Assembly: GCF_030733745.1 (NCBI RefSeq)
Contig: NZ_JASHIK010000007.1
Location: 124,001-188,000 of the forward strand
Direction: 5' to 3'
DNA length: 64,000 nt
Source: Stappia sp. MMSF_3263
Lineage (GTDB): Bacteria > Pseudomonadota > Alphaproteobacteria > Rhizobiales > Stappiaceae
Under the pieces are notes generated by a model. It was given only the letters and a program-made list of their open reading frames with translations, had not been told where the DNA came from and made no database searches. This document shows, one piece after another, positions 39,905 through 52,077 of the stretch (positions are counted from its first letter, which is position 1; each line of letters opens with the position of its first letter). The position numbers and the translations under genes are program-made.

Positions 39905-40783
39905 ATGACAGCCGATGACACGGCGGGGGGCGATCACTGCCTCGCGCTCGTCCGCCAGCACGATTTCGACCGCTATCTCTCCCTGCTCTATGCGGGGGAG
40001 CCGGCGCGCTCGGCCCTTGCCGCGCTTTATGCGTTCAACATGGAGATCGCGCGCGCCCGGGAGATCGTCTCCGATCCCATGCCCGGGGAGATCCGCTTCC
40101 AGTGGTGGCGCGATGCGCTGGACGCCCCGCCCGGTTCCGATGTCGACCAGCATCCGGTCGCGGGCCGGATCAGGGCCGTGATCGCGGCCTATGCCTTGCC
40201 GCTCTCCGCCTTTCACGACCTGATAGACGCCCGGGTCTTCGATCTTTACGACGACCCGATGCCGAGCGTTCGGGATCTGGAAGGCTATGCCGGGGAGACC
40301 TCGTCGGCGCTGATCCAGCTCGCGGCGATCATCCTGGCCGGCGGCAAGGATCCGGGAACCGCGGAGGTCGCCGGTCATGCCGGCGTAGCCTATGCGATCA
40401 CCGGCCTGTTGCGGGCCCTGCCGTGGCATGCGCGGCGGCGGCAGCTCTATCTGCCCGCCGACCTGCTCGACGCGCACGGGGTCGATCCGGAAGACATGTT
40501 CGCGGCAAAGTGTACTCCCGAGCTCAAGGAGGCTGTCGCGACGCTTGCCGGCATCGCGCGTGAGCATCTGGCGCGCACGCGCGCCGGGATCGGCTGCGTC
40601 TCCCGCGAGATCGTGCCCGCCTTCCTGCCCGTGTGCCTGGTCGAGCCGCTGCTTGCCCGGATCGAGCGGCCGGGTTTCGATCCCTTGAGCGATCGGGCGG
40701 AACTGTCGGCACTGCGGCGCAACTGGATGCTTTGGCGGGCGTCGCGGAAGGCAGGGCGCAGGGTCCCTCCAGGGGCCGGCTGA
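39905..40783 (+). CDS. Squalene/phytoene synthase family protein, NDUFAF6-like
   Basis: 292-residue protein of the trans-isoprenyl diphosphate synthase (squalene/phytoene synthase) fold: CLALVRQHDFDRYLSLLYAG at the N-terminus and ALAALYAFNMEIARAREIVS. The equivalent of the first aspartate-rich motif is incomplete, and no clear D-x-x-x-D pair for diphosphate binding is visible. That fits the NDUFAF6 (C8orf38) branch, whose mitochondrial members assist complex I assembly and do not make isoprenoids. Position behind secF and the Mth938 gene supports this. No carotenoid genes are nearby. The ATG at 39905 follows a 60-base gap. Confidence 0.82.
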   Translation: MTADDTAGGDHCLALVRQHDFDRYLSLLYAGEPARSALAALYAFNMEIARAREIVSDPMPGEIRFQWWRDALDAPPGSDVDQHPVAGRIRAVIAAYALPLSAFHDLIDARVFDLYDDPMPSVRDLEGYAGETSSALIQLAAIILAGGKDPGTAEVAGHAGVAYAITGLLRALPWHARRRQLYLPADLLDAHGVDPEDMFAAKCTPELKEAVATLAGIAREHLARTRAGIGCVSREIVPAFLPVCLVEPLLARIERPGFDPLSDRAELSALRRNWMLWRASRKAGRRVPPGAG

Positions 40784-40804
40784 AGCCCGGCCTCCGCTTG
40801 GGGG

Positions 40805-42217
40805 CTATTCCGCCGCCAGCGGCAGGGGCGCGGAGGCTGCAATCCACTCGGCGAAATCGGCCCGCGCCCGGCCGGTCATCGCGAGCTTCTTCGCCCTGGT
40901 CTTGTCCTTGCCCTTGAGCCGCTTGCCCTCGTCGTCGACCTTCGGCGCCTCGACTGGTGGGAACAGTCCGAAATTCACGTTCATCGGCTGGAACGAGCGC
41001 GGGCCAGGTTCGTCCCGCAGGATGTGGCCGCCCGTGATGTGGCCGAGCAATGCGCCCATGGCGGTCGTTGGCGGCGGCGGCGGGCACTGCGTCCCCAGGC
41101 GCTCGGCCGCGGCGAAGAGGCCGGCCATGCAGCCGACGCTCGCCGATTCCACATAGCCCTCGCAACCGGTGATCTGGCCGGCGAAGCGCAGCCCCGGGCG
41201 CGCCTTCAGGCGCAGCGTGCCGTCGAGCAGCTTCGGCGAATTGAGGAAGGTGTTGCGGTGCAGCCCGCCAAGGCGGGCGAAGACGGCGTCCTCCAGTCCC
41301 GGGATCATCCGGAACACCTCAAGCTGGCCGCCATGCTTCAGCTTGGTCTGGAAACCGACCATGTTGTAGAGCGTGCCAAGCGCGTTGTCCTGGCGCAGCT
41401 GGACCACCGCATAGGGCTTCTCCGTCGGCTTGTGCGCGTTGGTCAGGCCCATCGGCTTCATCGGGCCGTGGCGCAGGGTCTCGCGGCCGCGCTCGGCCAT
41501 CACCTCGATCGGCAGGCAACCGTCGAAATAGGGGGTGTTCTCCTCCCATTCCTTGAACTCGGCCTTGGGCGCGGCGATCAGCGCGTCGATGAAGGCGTCG
41601 TACTGGGCCCGGTCCATCGGACAGTTGATATAGTCCTTGCCGGTACCGCCGGGACCGACCTTGTCGTAGCGCGACTGGAACCAGCAGATGTCGAGATCGA
41701 CGCTGTCGAAATGCAGGATCGGCGCGATCGCGTCGAAGAAGGCCAGAGCGTCCTCGCCGGTGGCGTCCAGGATCGCCTGCGACAGGGCGGGGGAGGTCAG
41801 CGGACCGGTCGCCACGATGACGCTGTCCCAGTCCTCCGGCGGCAAGGCGGTCAGTTCGCCGCGCTCGATCGTGACGAGGGGGTGGGCCTCCAGTGCCCGG
41901 GTCACGGCGGCGGCGAAACCGTCGCGATCAACGGCAAGCGCGCCGCCGGCGGGCACCTGATGCGCATCGGCGCTGGCCATGATCAGCGAACCGGCCGCGC
42001 GCAACTCCGCATGCAGCAGGCCGACGGCATTTTGGTCCGCATCGTCCGAGCGGAAGGAGTTCGAGCAGACCAGCTCGGCAAGGTCCTGGGTCTTGTGCGC
42101 ATCGGTTGCGCGGGTCGGGCGCATTTCGTGCAGGATCACGGGGACGCCGCGCCGGGCGAGTTGCCAGGCTGCTTCGGATCCGGCCAACCCGCCACCGACA
42201 ACATGAACTGGCTGCAT
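40805..42217 (-). CDS. trmFO: Methylenetetrahydrofolate--tRNA-(uracil-5-)-methyltransferase
   Basis: Folate- and FAD-dependent enzyme that makes 5-methyluridine at position 54 of tRNA. The 470 residues start with the FAD-binding [19 protein letters not shown], then [51 protein letters not shown] and [20 protein letters not shown] follow, all diagnostic. AAGGA lies about eight bases before the ATG at 42217. Coding strand is opposite to the NDUFAF6-like gene, convergent with it; the frame upstream of 42217 is not family-like. Confidence 0.96.
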   Translation of the reverse strand: MQPVHVVGGGLAGSEAAWQLARRGVPVILHEMRPTRATDAHKTQDLAELVCSNSFRSDDADQNAVGLLHAELRAAGSLIMASADAHQVPAGGALAVDRDGFAAAVTRALEAHPLVTIERGELTALPPEDWDSVIVATGPLTSPALSQAILDATGEDALAFFDAIAPILHFDSVDLDICWFQSRYDKVGPGGTGKDYINCPMDRAQYDAFIDALIAAPKAEFKEWEENTPYFDGCLPIEVMAERGRETLRHGPMKPMGLTNAHKPTEKPYAVVQLRQDNALGTLYNMVGFQTKLKHGGQLEVFRMIPGLEDAVFARLGGLHRNTFLNSPKLLDGTLRLKARPGLRFAGQITGCEGYVESASVGCMAGLFAAAERLGTQCPPPPPTTAMGALLGHITGGHILRDEPGPRSFQPMNVNFGLFPPVEAPKVDDEGKRLKGKDKTRAKKLAMTGRARADFAEWIAASAPLPLAAE

Positions 42218-42353
42218 GAACGTTGTCCTTCGCATTCGTGGCGTCCGGCAAGGCGAGCCGGAGCCGATATACCTGCGCGGTGACTTAGCGCGTCCCCTTC
42301 CATCAGGCAATCGGAGGGGCGATAAGAAGAGCGGACATGCGGGGGGAACATTC

Positions 42354-43013
42354 ATGATTCGATACGAGGTCGCCGGGCTTGCTGCCAGGCTCGGGGCCAG
42401 GCAGGCGGTCAGGCTGGCCGGCATGTTCGCATGCGCGGCTCTGCTGGCGGGCTGCGCCGGGCAGTCGGCGGGTCCTGCAAGGGCCTGGTACGGCGCGCAT
42501 GACGGCGTCGCGCCGAAGGGCACGCGGATCTATGTCTGCCACGCATTCGGATGCGCCCGGAAGACGGCCGTCGACCTGTCGGGGCGCCATCTTGCACGGT
42601 TGAAGTCGATCCTCGCCAAGGGCCGGGCCTCGCCCGAGGCCGAGCGGCGCGCGATCGCGGACGCGGTTGCCTGGCACGAACGCGCCATCGGTCCGATTGT
42701 CGGCTCGCAGGGCGATGTCGGCGGCTACGACCTGCACAATTCCGGCGTACCGGGCCAGATGGACTGTATCGACGAGGCCACCAACACGACGAGCCTGCTG
42801 CTGGTCATGGCGGACAAGGGTTATCTGCAGCATCACCGTGTGTCCGGGCCGGTTGCACGCGGCTTCTTCCTGGACGGACGGTATCCGCACGCCACCGCCG
42901 TCATCCGCGATACGGCGAACGGAACATCCTATGCAGTCGATTCCTGGCCGGACGACAATGGCAAGCCGCCGCTCGTGCAGACGCTGGACCGCTGGTTCGA
43001 GGAGCGCGGCTAG
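42354..43013 (+). CDS. Lipoprotein with Cys/His/Asp transglutaminase-like arrangement
   Basis: 219-residue predicted lipoprotein: a hydrophobic signal ends at the lipobox LLAGC with Cys34. GGGGGGAA precedes the ATG. The mature part contains [16 protein letters not shown] with Cys138 at the start of a predicted helix, [10 protein letters not shown] with His179, and [11 protein letters not shown] with Asp196. Order and spacing (Cys at a helix start, then His and Asp on successive strands) resemble the papain/transglutaminase fold. I recognise this as a recurrent hypothetical family of Rhizobiales, without a proven function; enzymatic activity is inference. It is divergent from trmFO and monocistronic-looking. 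Confidence 0.8.
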   Translation: MIRYEVAGLAARLGARQAVRLAGMFACAALLAGCAGQSAGPARAWYGAHDGVAPKGTRIYVCHAFGCARKTAVDLSGRHLARLKSILAKGRASPEAERRAIADAVAWHERAIGPIVGSQGDVGGYDLHNSGVPGQMDCIDEATNTTSLLLVMADKGYLQHHRVSGPVARGFFLDGRYPHATAVIRDTANGTSYAVDSWPDDNGKPPLVQTLDRWFEERG

Positions 43014-43145
43014 GCCGCCGGCTTCCGGAATGAAAGCCCGGGGGCCGGGGAGGAACTCTGCGGAACGCGCTTTCGGTTTTTCGGAACCGAAGACACGTAC
43101 TTGAATGCCTGTCAGAGGTAATCGTTCAAATAAAGCGAAGGCCGG

Positions 43146-43342
43146 AAAAAGAAAAAGCAAGGCACAAGGCCTTGCTTTTTAGGTTTCGCGTATCGCACCT
43201 TCATGCGCCAAAGGCAAATATAAATCTGTTCGGCGGGCAGCGGTCTATCAAGACGCGCCAGAAGGCTCTTCCTCCCAAGACTCAGACCGCGATGTCTGTT
43301 TATTCGGCTTCGTAAGCCTTGCGACTTCTTGCCTTGTTATGA
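43146..43342 (-). ncRNA. Candidate small RNA upstream of proS
   Basis: On the minus strand GTGACA (43377-43372) and TATTGT (43354-43349) form a promoter with exactly 17-base spacing. About 160 nt further a perfect 12-bp hairpin with A5/T5 ends (43180-43152) is followed by TTTTTCTTTTT. Between them the transcript could fold small hairpins, such as GGCTT-ACG-AAGCC and CAGAC-ATCGCG-GTCTG. It has no credible ORF. The region is noticeably less GC-rich than neighbouring genes. Predicted length is about 195 nt. I cannot match it to a known RNA family (it lacks the 4.5S core and tmRNA/RNase P features), so the class is unknown. Confidence 0.5.
43152..43180. terminator. Perfect bidirectional terminator
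   Basis: AAAAAGCAAGGC and GCCTTGCTTTTT are exact reverse complements around the loop ACAAG, giving a 12-bp stem with A- and T-runs on both sides. It can terminate the upstream lipoprotein transcript on the plus strand (139 bases past its stop) and the candidate small RNA on the minus strand. Confidence 0.85.
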
Positions 43343-43348
43343 GGACGG

Positions 43349-43377
43349 ACAATAGCGCATCGTTATCGTCTTGTCAC
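43349..43377 (-). promoter_or_regulatory. Minus-strand promoter for the candidate small RNA
   Basis: Read on the minus strand: -35 GTGACA, 17-base spacer, -10 TATTGT. The -35 matches TTGACA at five of six positions and the -10 matches at four of six. No minus-strand ORF starts downstream of it, which is why I attach it to an RNA gene. Confidence 0.5.
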
Positions 43378-43583
43378 CATTTTGTGCAGGAGAAGCCCAT
43401 TTTTTTTGCTGGGCGGGTCTTGAAGTCTCCGGCTGCCGGACGGTGAGACTGTTTTCGCCCCGCGGGGGCGCGTATCGGCAAGGCGGGGCTTGTGTTTTTG
43501 CGGCGCATGCGGTTTCACTGCCGAAACTTCAGGCGTCGCTTCCGGCGCCGTTCCCCCGCATACCAGAGCCCGAGATCCCGTCG
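43378..43583 (+). other. Leader region of proS
   Basis: About 200 bases before proS. It contains a T-run of eight within CCCATTTTTTTTGC and two hairpins: GTCTC...GAGAC near 43425-43450 and CGCCCC-GC-GGGGCG near 43456-43470. No ORF or recognised riboswitch. The proS promoter is probably here, but I cannot place it. Confidence 0.3.
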
Positions 43584-44912
43584 ATGCGCCTTTCCCGTTA
43601 CTTTCTTCCGATCCTAAAGGAAACGCCCAAGGAGGCGGAGATCGTCTCGCATCGCCTGATGCTGCGGGCCGGACTGATCCGCCAGGAGGCCGCCGGCATC
43701 TATGCCTGGCTGCCGATGGGTCTGCGGGTGCTGCGCAAGATCGAGCAGATCGTGCGCGAGGAGCAGAACCGGGCAGGTGCGCACGAGTTGCTGATGCCGA
43801 CCATCCAGCCGGCCGACCTGTGGCGCGAGAGCGGACGCTACGACGCCTACGGCAAGGAGATGCTGCGCATCCAGGACCGCCACGAGCGCGACATGCTGTT
43901 CGGCCCGACCAACGAGGAGATGATCACCGACATCTTCCGCGCCTCGGTCAGGAGCTACCGCGATCTGCCGCTGAACATGTACCACATCCAGTGGAAGTTC
44001 CGTGACGAGGTACGTCCCCGATTCGGCATCATGCGTGGCCGCGAGTTCCTGATGAAGGACGCCTATTCCTTCGACCTGGACAAGGAAGGCGCGCGCCATG
44101 CCTACAACCGCATGTTCGTCGCCTATCTGCGGACCTTCGACAGGATGGGGCTGCAGGCCATCCCGATGCGCGCCGACACCGGACCGATCGGCGGCGACAT
44201 GAGCCACGAGTTCATCATTCTCGCCTCCACGGGCGAGAGCGAGGTGTTCTGCGACAAGGCGATCCTGGAACTGCCGATCCCGGGCCAGGAGACGGATTTC
44301 AGCTCCGACCTGACGCCGGTCATCGAAGCCTGGACCACGCCCTACGCCGCGACCGATGAAATGCATGACGAGGCCGCCTATGCCGCGGTTGCCGAGGATG
44401 ACCGCATGTCGGCGCGCGGCATCGAGGTCGGTCACATCTTCTATTTCGGCACCAAGTATTCCGAGCCGATGGGTGCGAAGGTCACCGGTCCCGACGGCGT
44501 CGATGTGCCGGTGCACATGGGCTCCTACGGGGTCGGCGTGTCGCGCCTGCTCGGTGCGATCATCGAGGCGCATCACGACGATGACGGCATTATCTGGCCG
44601 GCATCGGTCGCGCCGTTCCATGTCGGGCTGGTCAATCTGAAACCGGGCGACGAGGCGGCGGACGCGGCTTGCGACGACCTGGAGCGGCAACTGTCGGCGG
44701 CCGGGATCGAGGTGCTTGTGGATGACGTCGACACCCGGGCCGGTGCGAAGTTCGCCACCATGGACCTCATCGGCCTGCCGTGGCAGCTTATCGTCGGTCC
44801 GCGCGGTCTGAAGGACGGCGTGGTGGAACTGAAGAATCGCGCCAGCGGCGAGCGGGTCACCATTTCGCCGCAAGAGGCGGTCAATCGACTGGTCGACGAA
44901 CTCGTCGGCTGA
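43584..44912 (+). CDS. proS: Proline--tRNA ligase (short type)
   Basis: Class II synthetase for tRNA-Pro. The 442-residue form lacks the large editing insertion domain and is the usual alphaproteobacterial type. Motif 2 reads [20 protein letters not shown] near residue 137, followed by LMKDAYSFD. Motif 3 is [20 protein letters not shown] near residue 313. The anticodon-binding domain follows at the C-terminus ([20 protein letters not shown]). The ATG at 43584 starts [19 protein letters not shown], the family N-terminus; the longer frame from 43371 is not conserved-looking. Confidence 0.97.
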   Translation: MRLSRYFLPILKETPKEAEIVSHRLMLRAGLIRQEAAGIYAWLPMGLRVLRKIEQIVREEQNRAGAHELLMPTIQPADLWRESGRYDAYGKEMLRIQDRHERDMLFGPTNEEMITDIFRASVRSYRDLPLNMYHIQWKFRDEVRPRFGIMRGREFLMKDAYSFDLDKEGARHAYNRMFVAYLRTFDRMGLQAIPMRADTGPIGGDMSHEFIILASTGESEVFCDKAILELPIPGQETDFSSDLTPVIEAWTTPYAATDEMHDEAAYAAVAEDDRMSARGIEVGHIFYFGTKYSEPMGAKVTGPDGVDVPVHMGSYGVGVSRLLGAIIEAHHDDDGIIWPASVAPFHVGLVNLKPGDEAADAACDDLERQLSAAGIEVLVDDVDTRAGAKFATMDLIGLPWQLIVGPRGLKDGVVELKNRASGERVTISPQEAVNRLVDELVG

Positions 44913-45154
44913 TCCCGGAGCGTTGTCGGCCCGGTTTCGGCGCTTGCCGGATCGTGCGGATCGCGCCCGGGCAGATGCCGGAAGCCGAGAGGCACCATCA
45001 GATCCCTGTTTTCGGGGAGCGGCTGAATTCGACGTTTGAGGATGCGGGGCCGAACGAGGTGTCCGCGGGTTGAATTCGCTCCATCGGGGCCGGCAGGGCC
45101 CGAGACCGGAGATGCGAGGCAGGTGGCACGGGGCACCGGGAACGGGGAACGGGA

Positions 45155-46453
45155 ATGAAGGCAGCCGCAAAGGCGACGGCCAAATCGGCGAAATCGGGCG
45201 AGACACCGATGTTTGCCGGCTTCGAGTGGATGCTGGCCGGACGTTATCTGAGGTCTCGCCGCCGGGAGGCGTTCATCTCGGTCATCGCCGGCTTTTCGTT
45301 TGTCGGCATCATGCTCGGCGTCGCGACGCTGATCATCGTAATGGCCGTCATGAACGGGTTTCGCGGCGAGCTGCTTTCCAAGATCCTGGGCATCAACGGC
45401 CATCTGCTGATCCAGCCGATCGGCAGCGAGCTGGACGATTATGACGCCGTTGCGGCGCGGATCGAGAATCTCGAGGGTGTCACCTTCACCCTGCCGTTCG
45501 TCGAGGGGCAGGCATTGGTCTCCGGGCCTTCCGGCGCCTTCGGCGCGCTGGTGCGCGGCGTGCGCGAGACCGACCTGCGGCGACTGCCGCTTGTCTCCGA
45601 CACCGTCACTTCCGGCACGTTCGAGAATTTCGACAGCAGCACGGGGCTTGCCATCGGCACGCGCATGGCCCGCCAGCTCGGCGTTTCCGTTGGCGACACC
45701 ATCACGCTGGTCAGCCCGCGCGGCAATGTCACGGCGCTCGGCGTGACGCCCCGCGTCAAGGGCTACCCGATCAAGGCGATCTTCGAGATCGGAATGTCGG
45801 AATATGACGGCACCATCGCCTTCATGCCGCTTTCCGAGGCGCAGCTTTATTTCAACCAGGAAGGCATCGTCACCGGCATCGAGGTGTTCACCGACGATCC
45901 GGACAGCGTCGGGCGCATGCGCGAACTCGTCGAGGAGGGGGCCGGGCGTCCGGCCTTCGTCAGCGACTGGCGCTCGCGCAACATGACGTTCTTCTCCGCG
46001 CTGGAAGTGGAGCGCAACGTGATGTTCCTGATCCTGACGCTGATCGTGCTGGTGGCGGCGCTCAACATCATTTCCGGCATGACCATGCTGGTGAAGGACA
46101 AGGGGCGGGACATCGCCATCCTGCGCACGATGGGTGCGACGCGCGGCGCGGTGATGCGCATCTTCGTCATCACCGGCGCCAGCATCGGCATTGTCGGCAC
46201 GCTGGCGGGTTTCGCGCTCGGTCTCGTCGTCTGCCTCAATGTGGAAAGCATTCGCCAGGGCATTTCCTGGATGACCAGCACCGAGCTGTTCTCGCCCGAA
46301 CTGTATTTCCTCAGCCGGCTGCCGGCGGACATGGACACGGGCGAAACCATCACGGTCGTCGTCATGGCAATGGTGCTGTCGCTGCTGGCGACGCTCTATC
46401 CGGCCTGGCGCGCGGCACGGCTCGATCCCGTCGAGGCGCTCAGGTACGAATGA
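45155..46453 (+). CDS. lolC: Lipoprotein-releasing ABC transporter permease LolC/E
   Basis: Inner-membrane permease that extracts outer-membrane lipoproteins for transfer to LolA. 432 residues: an N-terminal cytoplasmic tail, helix 1 within [20 protein letters not shown], then the signature [21 protein letters not shown] large periplasmic domain and three C-terminal helices follow, with [20 protein letters not shown] (the coupling motif) and [19 protein letters not shown] at the end. Only one permease gene accompanies lolD, as in many alphaproteobacteria. GGAACGGGA precedes the ATG; a second ATG at 45209 is possible. It overlaps lolD by four bases. Confidence 0.95.
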   Translation: MKAAAKATAKSAKSGETPMFAGFEWMLAGRYLRSRRREAFISVIAGFSFVGIMLGVATLIIVMAVMNGFRGELLSKILGINGHLLIQPIGSELDDYDAVAARIENLEGVTFTLPFVEGQALVSGPSGAFGALVRGVRETDLRRLPLVSDTVTSGTFENFDSSTGLAIGTRMARQLGVSVGDTITLVSPRGNVTALGVTPRVKGYPIKAIFEIGMSEYDGTIAFMPLSEAQLYFNQEGIVTGIEVFTDDPDSVGRMRELVEEGAGRPAFVSDWRSRNMTFFSALEVERNVMFLILTLIVLVAALNIISGMTMLVKDKGRDIAILRTMGATRGAVMRIFVITGASIGIVGTLAGFALGLVVCLNVESIRQGISWMTSTELFSPELYFLSRLPADMDTGETITVVVMAMVLSLLATLYPAWRAARLDPVEALRYE

Positions 46454-47166
46454 CGATGACGATGGACCAGGACGACATCGAGGGCGCGGGCGGACTGCCG
46501 CTGGTGCTTGCCGGGATCAACCGGGGCTTCCGCGAAGGCGAGGGCAGGCTCGACATCCTGCGCGACGCCAATCTGGCCCTCCATCCGGGCGAGCTGGTGG
46601 CGCTGGTGGCGCCGTCGGGCGCGGGCAAGTCGACGCTTCTTCACATTGCCGGGCTGCTGGAGCGGCCGGACAGCGGCGAGATCTATATCGGCGGGCGCGC
46701 CTGCGGCACCATGGAAGATGCCGACCGCACCCGCATTCGCCGCAACGAGGTCGGTTTCGTCTACCAGTTCCATCATCTCCTGCCGGAATTCACGGCGCTG
46801 GAGAATCTGATGATGCCGCAGCTGATCCGCGGGCTCGACAAGCGCGAGGCGCGCGAACGGGCAAGCCAGCTGCTCGACTACATGCGGCTCGGCCAGCGCG
46901 CGGATCACCGGCCCTCGGAACTGTCCGGCGGCGAGCAGCAGCGCGTCGCCATCGCCCGGGCCGTGGCCAATGCGCCGCGCGTTCTGCTCGCCGACGAGCC
47001 GACCGGCAATCTCGACCCCGTGACCTCCGCCTATGTGTTCGATGCGCTCGTCGCGCTGGTTCGGGCCTCGGGACTGGCGGCGCTGATCGCCACGCACAAC
47101 ATGGAGCTGGCGGGCAAGATGGACCGGCGGATCACGCTCAAGGACCAGCAGATCGTCGAACTCTGA
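46450..47166 (+). CDS. lolD: Lipoprotein-releasing ABC transporter ATPase LolD
   Basis: Cytoplasmic ATPase of the Lol export complex. 238 residues with Walker [18 protein letters not shown], the Q-loop [20 protein letters not shown], signature [19 protein letters not shown] and Walker [14 protein letters not shown] terminal H-loop [12 protein letters not shown] follows. The [10 protein letters not shown]-loop is typical of LolD/MacB-type ATPases. Its ATG overlaps the lolC stop (ATGA), so both are made together. Confidence 0.97.
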   Translation: MTMTMDQDDIEGAGGLPLVLAGINRGFREGEGRLDILRDANLALHPGELVALVAPSGAGKSTLLHIAGLLERPDSGEIYIGGRACGTMEDADRTRIRRNEVGFVYQFHHLLPEFTALENLMMPQLIRGLDKREARERASQLLDYMRLGQRADHRPSELSGGEQQRVAIARAVANAPRVLLADEPTGNLDPVTSAYVFDALVALVRASGLAALIATHNMELAGKMDRRITLKDQQIVEL

Positions 47167-47296
47167 CGAGGGCGCGCGCCAACCCCGCGCCCGCTCCGGT
47201 CTTCGTGCTTGCGGTGCTTGCACAATCAGCCCCGGACCGCGCCCTTGTTCCGGCCACCACATGCGCCGGGCGCGTGTGGTCGGGTGCGGGGGAACC

Positions 47297-47363
47297 GGCC
47301 TGATCATAGGGGCCTGACCAGACGGGCCTGATGAGCGGGCCTGACCAGCGGACCCGATCATGC
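47297..47363. repeat. Five degenerate 13-14 bp tandem repeats
   Basis: Units of the form GGCCTGAtCAtagg, GGCCTGAccagacg, GGCCTGAtgagcg, GGCCTGAccagcg and a diverged GACCCGAtcatgc lie head to tail. Located 130 bases after lolD in a 535-base gap with no gene up to the 38-codon ORF. Function unknown; copy number may vary between strains. Confidence 0.7.
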
Positions 47364-47637
47364 CACCCGGGCAAGGCCTGTGGCGCAGGGTGCGGCTTGC
47401 GTGCGTCCCGCGCATCCTTCTTCCTCTGCGATCATCGACATGCGCTCCGGCACTGGTCGCGGGCATGGCGGCTGCGTGTCCGGCGTCTGCCTGCGCCCGC
47501 TTGCGCGGCTTCCGAGCGTGCTGCGACCGATCCCATGGGCCCGCCTGTCAGCGCCTTGGTCGTGCCGTTTGCTTCCGGCCGGCACCTGCCGGTTTAACCT
47601 CCCGATAACCATCGCCCGCATGCGTTTCGAGGGAGGG

Positions 47638-47666
47638 TTGTAAAAAGAACAAAACATGAACATACT
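47638..47666 (+). promoter_or_regulatory. Promoter overlapped by a LexA-type (GAAC-N7-GAAC) box
   Basis: TTGTAA at 47638-47643 and CATACT at 47661-47666, 17 bases apart, form a plausible promoter in an unusually AT-rich patch. The spacer holds GAACAAAACATGAAC at 47647-47661, a perfect match to the alphaproteobacterial LexA operator GAAC-N7-GAAC. Bound LexA would cover the promoter. Chance matches to eight fixed bases are expected about twice in a 64-kb window, so position, not the match alone, is the argument. Confidence 0.55.
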
Positions 47667-47701
47667 ACGGAAATCGAGAGTTTGGAACGCGGGAGGGCAC
47701 C

Positions 47702-47818
47702 ATGTTCAACGACATTCGGGAAACGTTCCAGGACCTGATGGCGCTCGGCGCCCTGATGCTGTTCGGGGTGACGATGCTGCTGTGGAGCGACGCCTTGGCG
47801 GAGCTCTTCCTGGCCTGA
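47702..47818 (+). CDS. Small 38-residue membrane protein, candidate SOS-induced
   Basis: A short ORF with GGGAGGG five bases before its ATG, the best ribosome site in this gap. The peptide begins MFNDIRETFQDL and continues as a hydrophobic helix from about residue 12 to 29 (LMALGALMLFGVTMLLW), ending SDALAELFLA. This predicts one inner-membrane span with a short amphipathic N-terminus. A promoter overlapped by a LexA box lies about 36 bases upstream. Caulobacter SidA, a small membrane division inhibitor, has the same design of an SOS box driving a tiny membrane protein; homology is not shown. A longer overlapping frame from 47656 is Arg/Gly-rich and looks like noise. Confidence 0.6.
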   Translation: MFNDIRETFQDLMALGALMLFGVTMLLWSDALAELFLA

Positions 47819-48071
47819 GCGCGGGCCTGTCCGCGCACATCGCCGTTGCTGGCTGGGGACGGCCTTGCGGCAACTGGGGACGGTTCGCCGCCTGGTCTCG
47901 ACATCGGGCGGGCGAGAACCGACACTGACCGCCTGGCATCCGGGCGTGTGGCATCTGGATGCCGTCACGCGCGCCTTGTCCGACCGGCATGCGGGTGCCC
48001 CGGCCTTGTGGCTGCGCGGGCGCCGCGTCTGCCGGGGGCGGGCGGGCCGAGCAACGCGGTGGTGCAGGCAC

Positions 48072-51512
<3,441 letters not shown>

Positions 51513-51622
51513 GGCGAGCAGGGGCCGGGGAGGGCTTGCATGCCCTCCTGGACGGCGGCCTCAATGGCGAACTGTCCGCGCCCCGCCGCCGAGATCACGT
51601 CGGCCCTTCATCCCCCTCGGTT

Positions 51623-51768
51623 GTCATCCCCGGCTTGACCGGGGATCCATTGGCAACCCCGGCGGGCAGGATGGTTTCCTGCCGGTTGCGGCAGGGTGCA
51701 GGCGGCTTCCACGAGCTTGTCATCGCCGCTCTGGAAACGAATGGGCCCCCGGTCAAGCCGGGGGTGAC
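51623..51768. repeat. Inverted intergenic repeat (alphaproteobacterial palindromic element type)
   Basis: The left arm GTCATCCCCGGCTTGACCGG continues to GGATCCATT at 51651. The right arm AATGGGCCCCCGGTCAAGCC...GGGGGTGAC ends at 51768. They are inverted copies with about 26 of 29 bases matching, spaced 90 bases apart. Each arm also contains its own small palindrome CCCCGG-CTTGA-CCGGGG. This motif recurs between genes in many alphaproteobacterial genomes. It probably folds in RNA and may be a non-autonomous mobile element. Confidence 0.75.
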
Positions 51769-51930
51769 GGCTTGAGGATGAGGTGACGGCGGAGAGACGA
51801 CCCCAAGTCCTCCCGCCGCGCACGTTCCAGGTGCCGCGCCGCTTCGCCTTTCGCGGTCCGCGCACCGGACCATTCTTCGCCGCCTGCATCTTTTCAACGG
51901 CGGGCGGGGCAAAAGGCGGGTCGGCGGGGC

Positions 51931-51959
51931 TTGTCTTGGCGGGCAACGCCCTTTATAAC
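51931..51959 (+). promoter_or_regulatory. Promoter of the rpsB operon
   Basis: TTGTCT at 51931-51936 and TATAAC at 51954-51959 with 17-base spacing, a strong housekeeping promoter. The transcript would have a leader of about 110 nt before rpsB, where S2-type autoregulation could act. Confidence 0.7.
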
Positions 51960-52077
51960 GCGCGCATTCCACACGCAGGGTCGGTTTTCGTCACGGACGG
52001 GGTCCATCCGGTGTCGGCGCATGAGCGCTGTCACACCCTGCGGAGGTACAACCGGAAAATCAAGGAGTTGCACGGCC

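Noticed and set aside
43146-43342. Identification of the minus-strand RNA candidate as 6S RNA
   Set aside because: The length is similar, but I cannot see the long closing helix and central bubble of 6S; a covariance-model search would be needed.
47656-47928. 90-codon ORF overlapping the 38-codon membrane ORF in another frame
   Set aside because: Its ATG lies inside the LexA-type box, there is no ribosome site, and the product is Arg/Gly/His-rich, typical of out-of-frame translation of GC-rich DNA.
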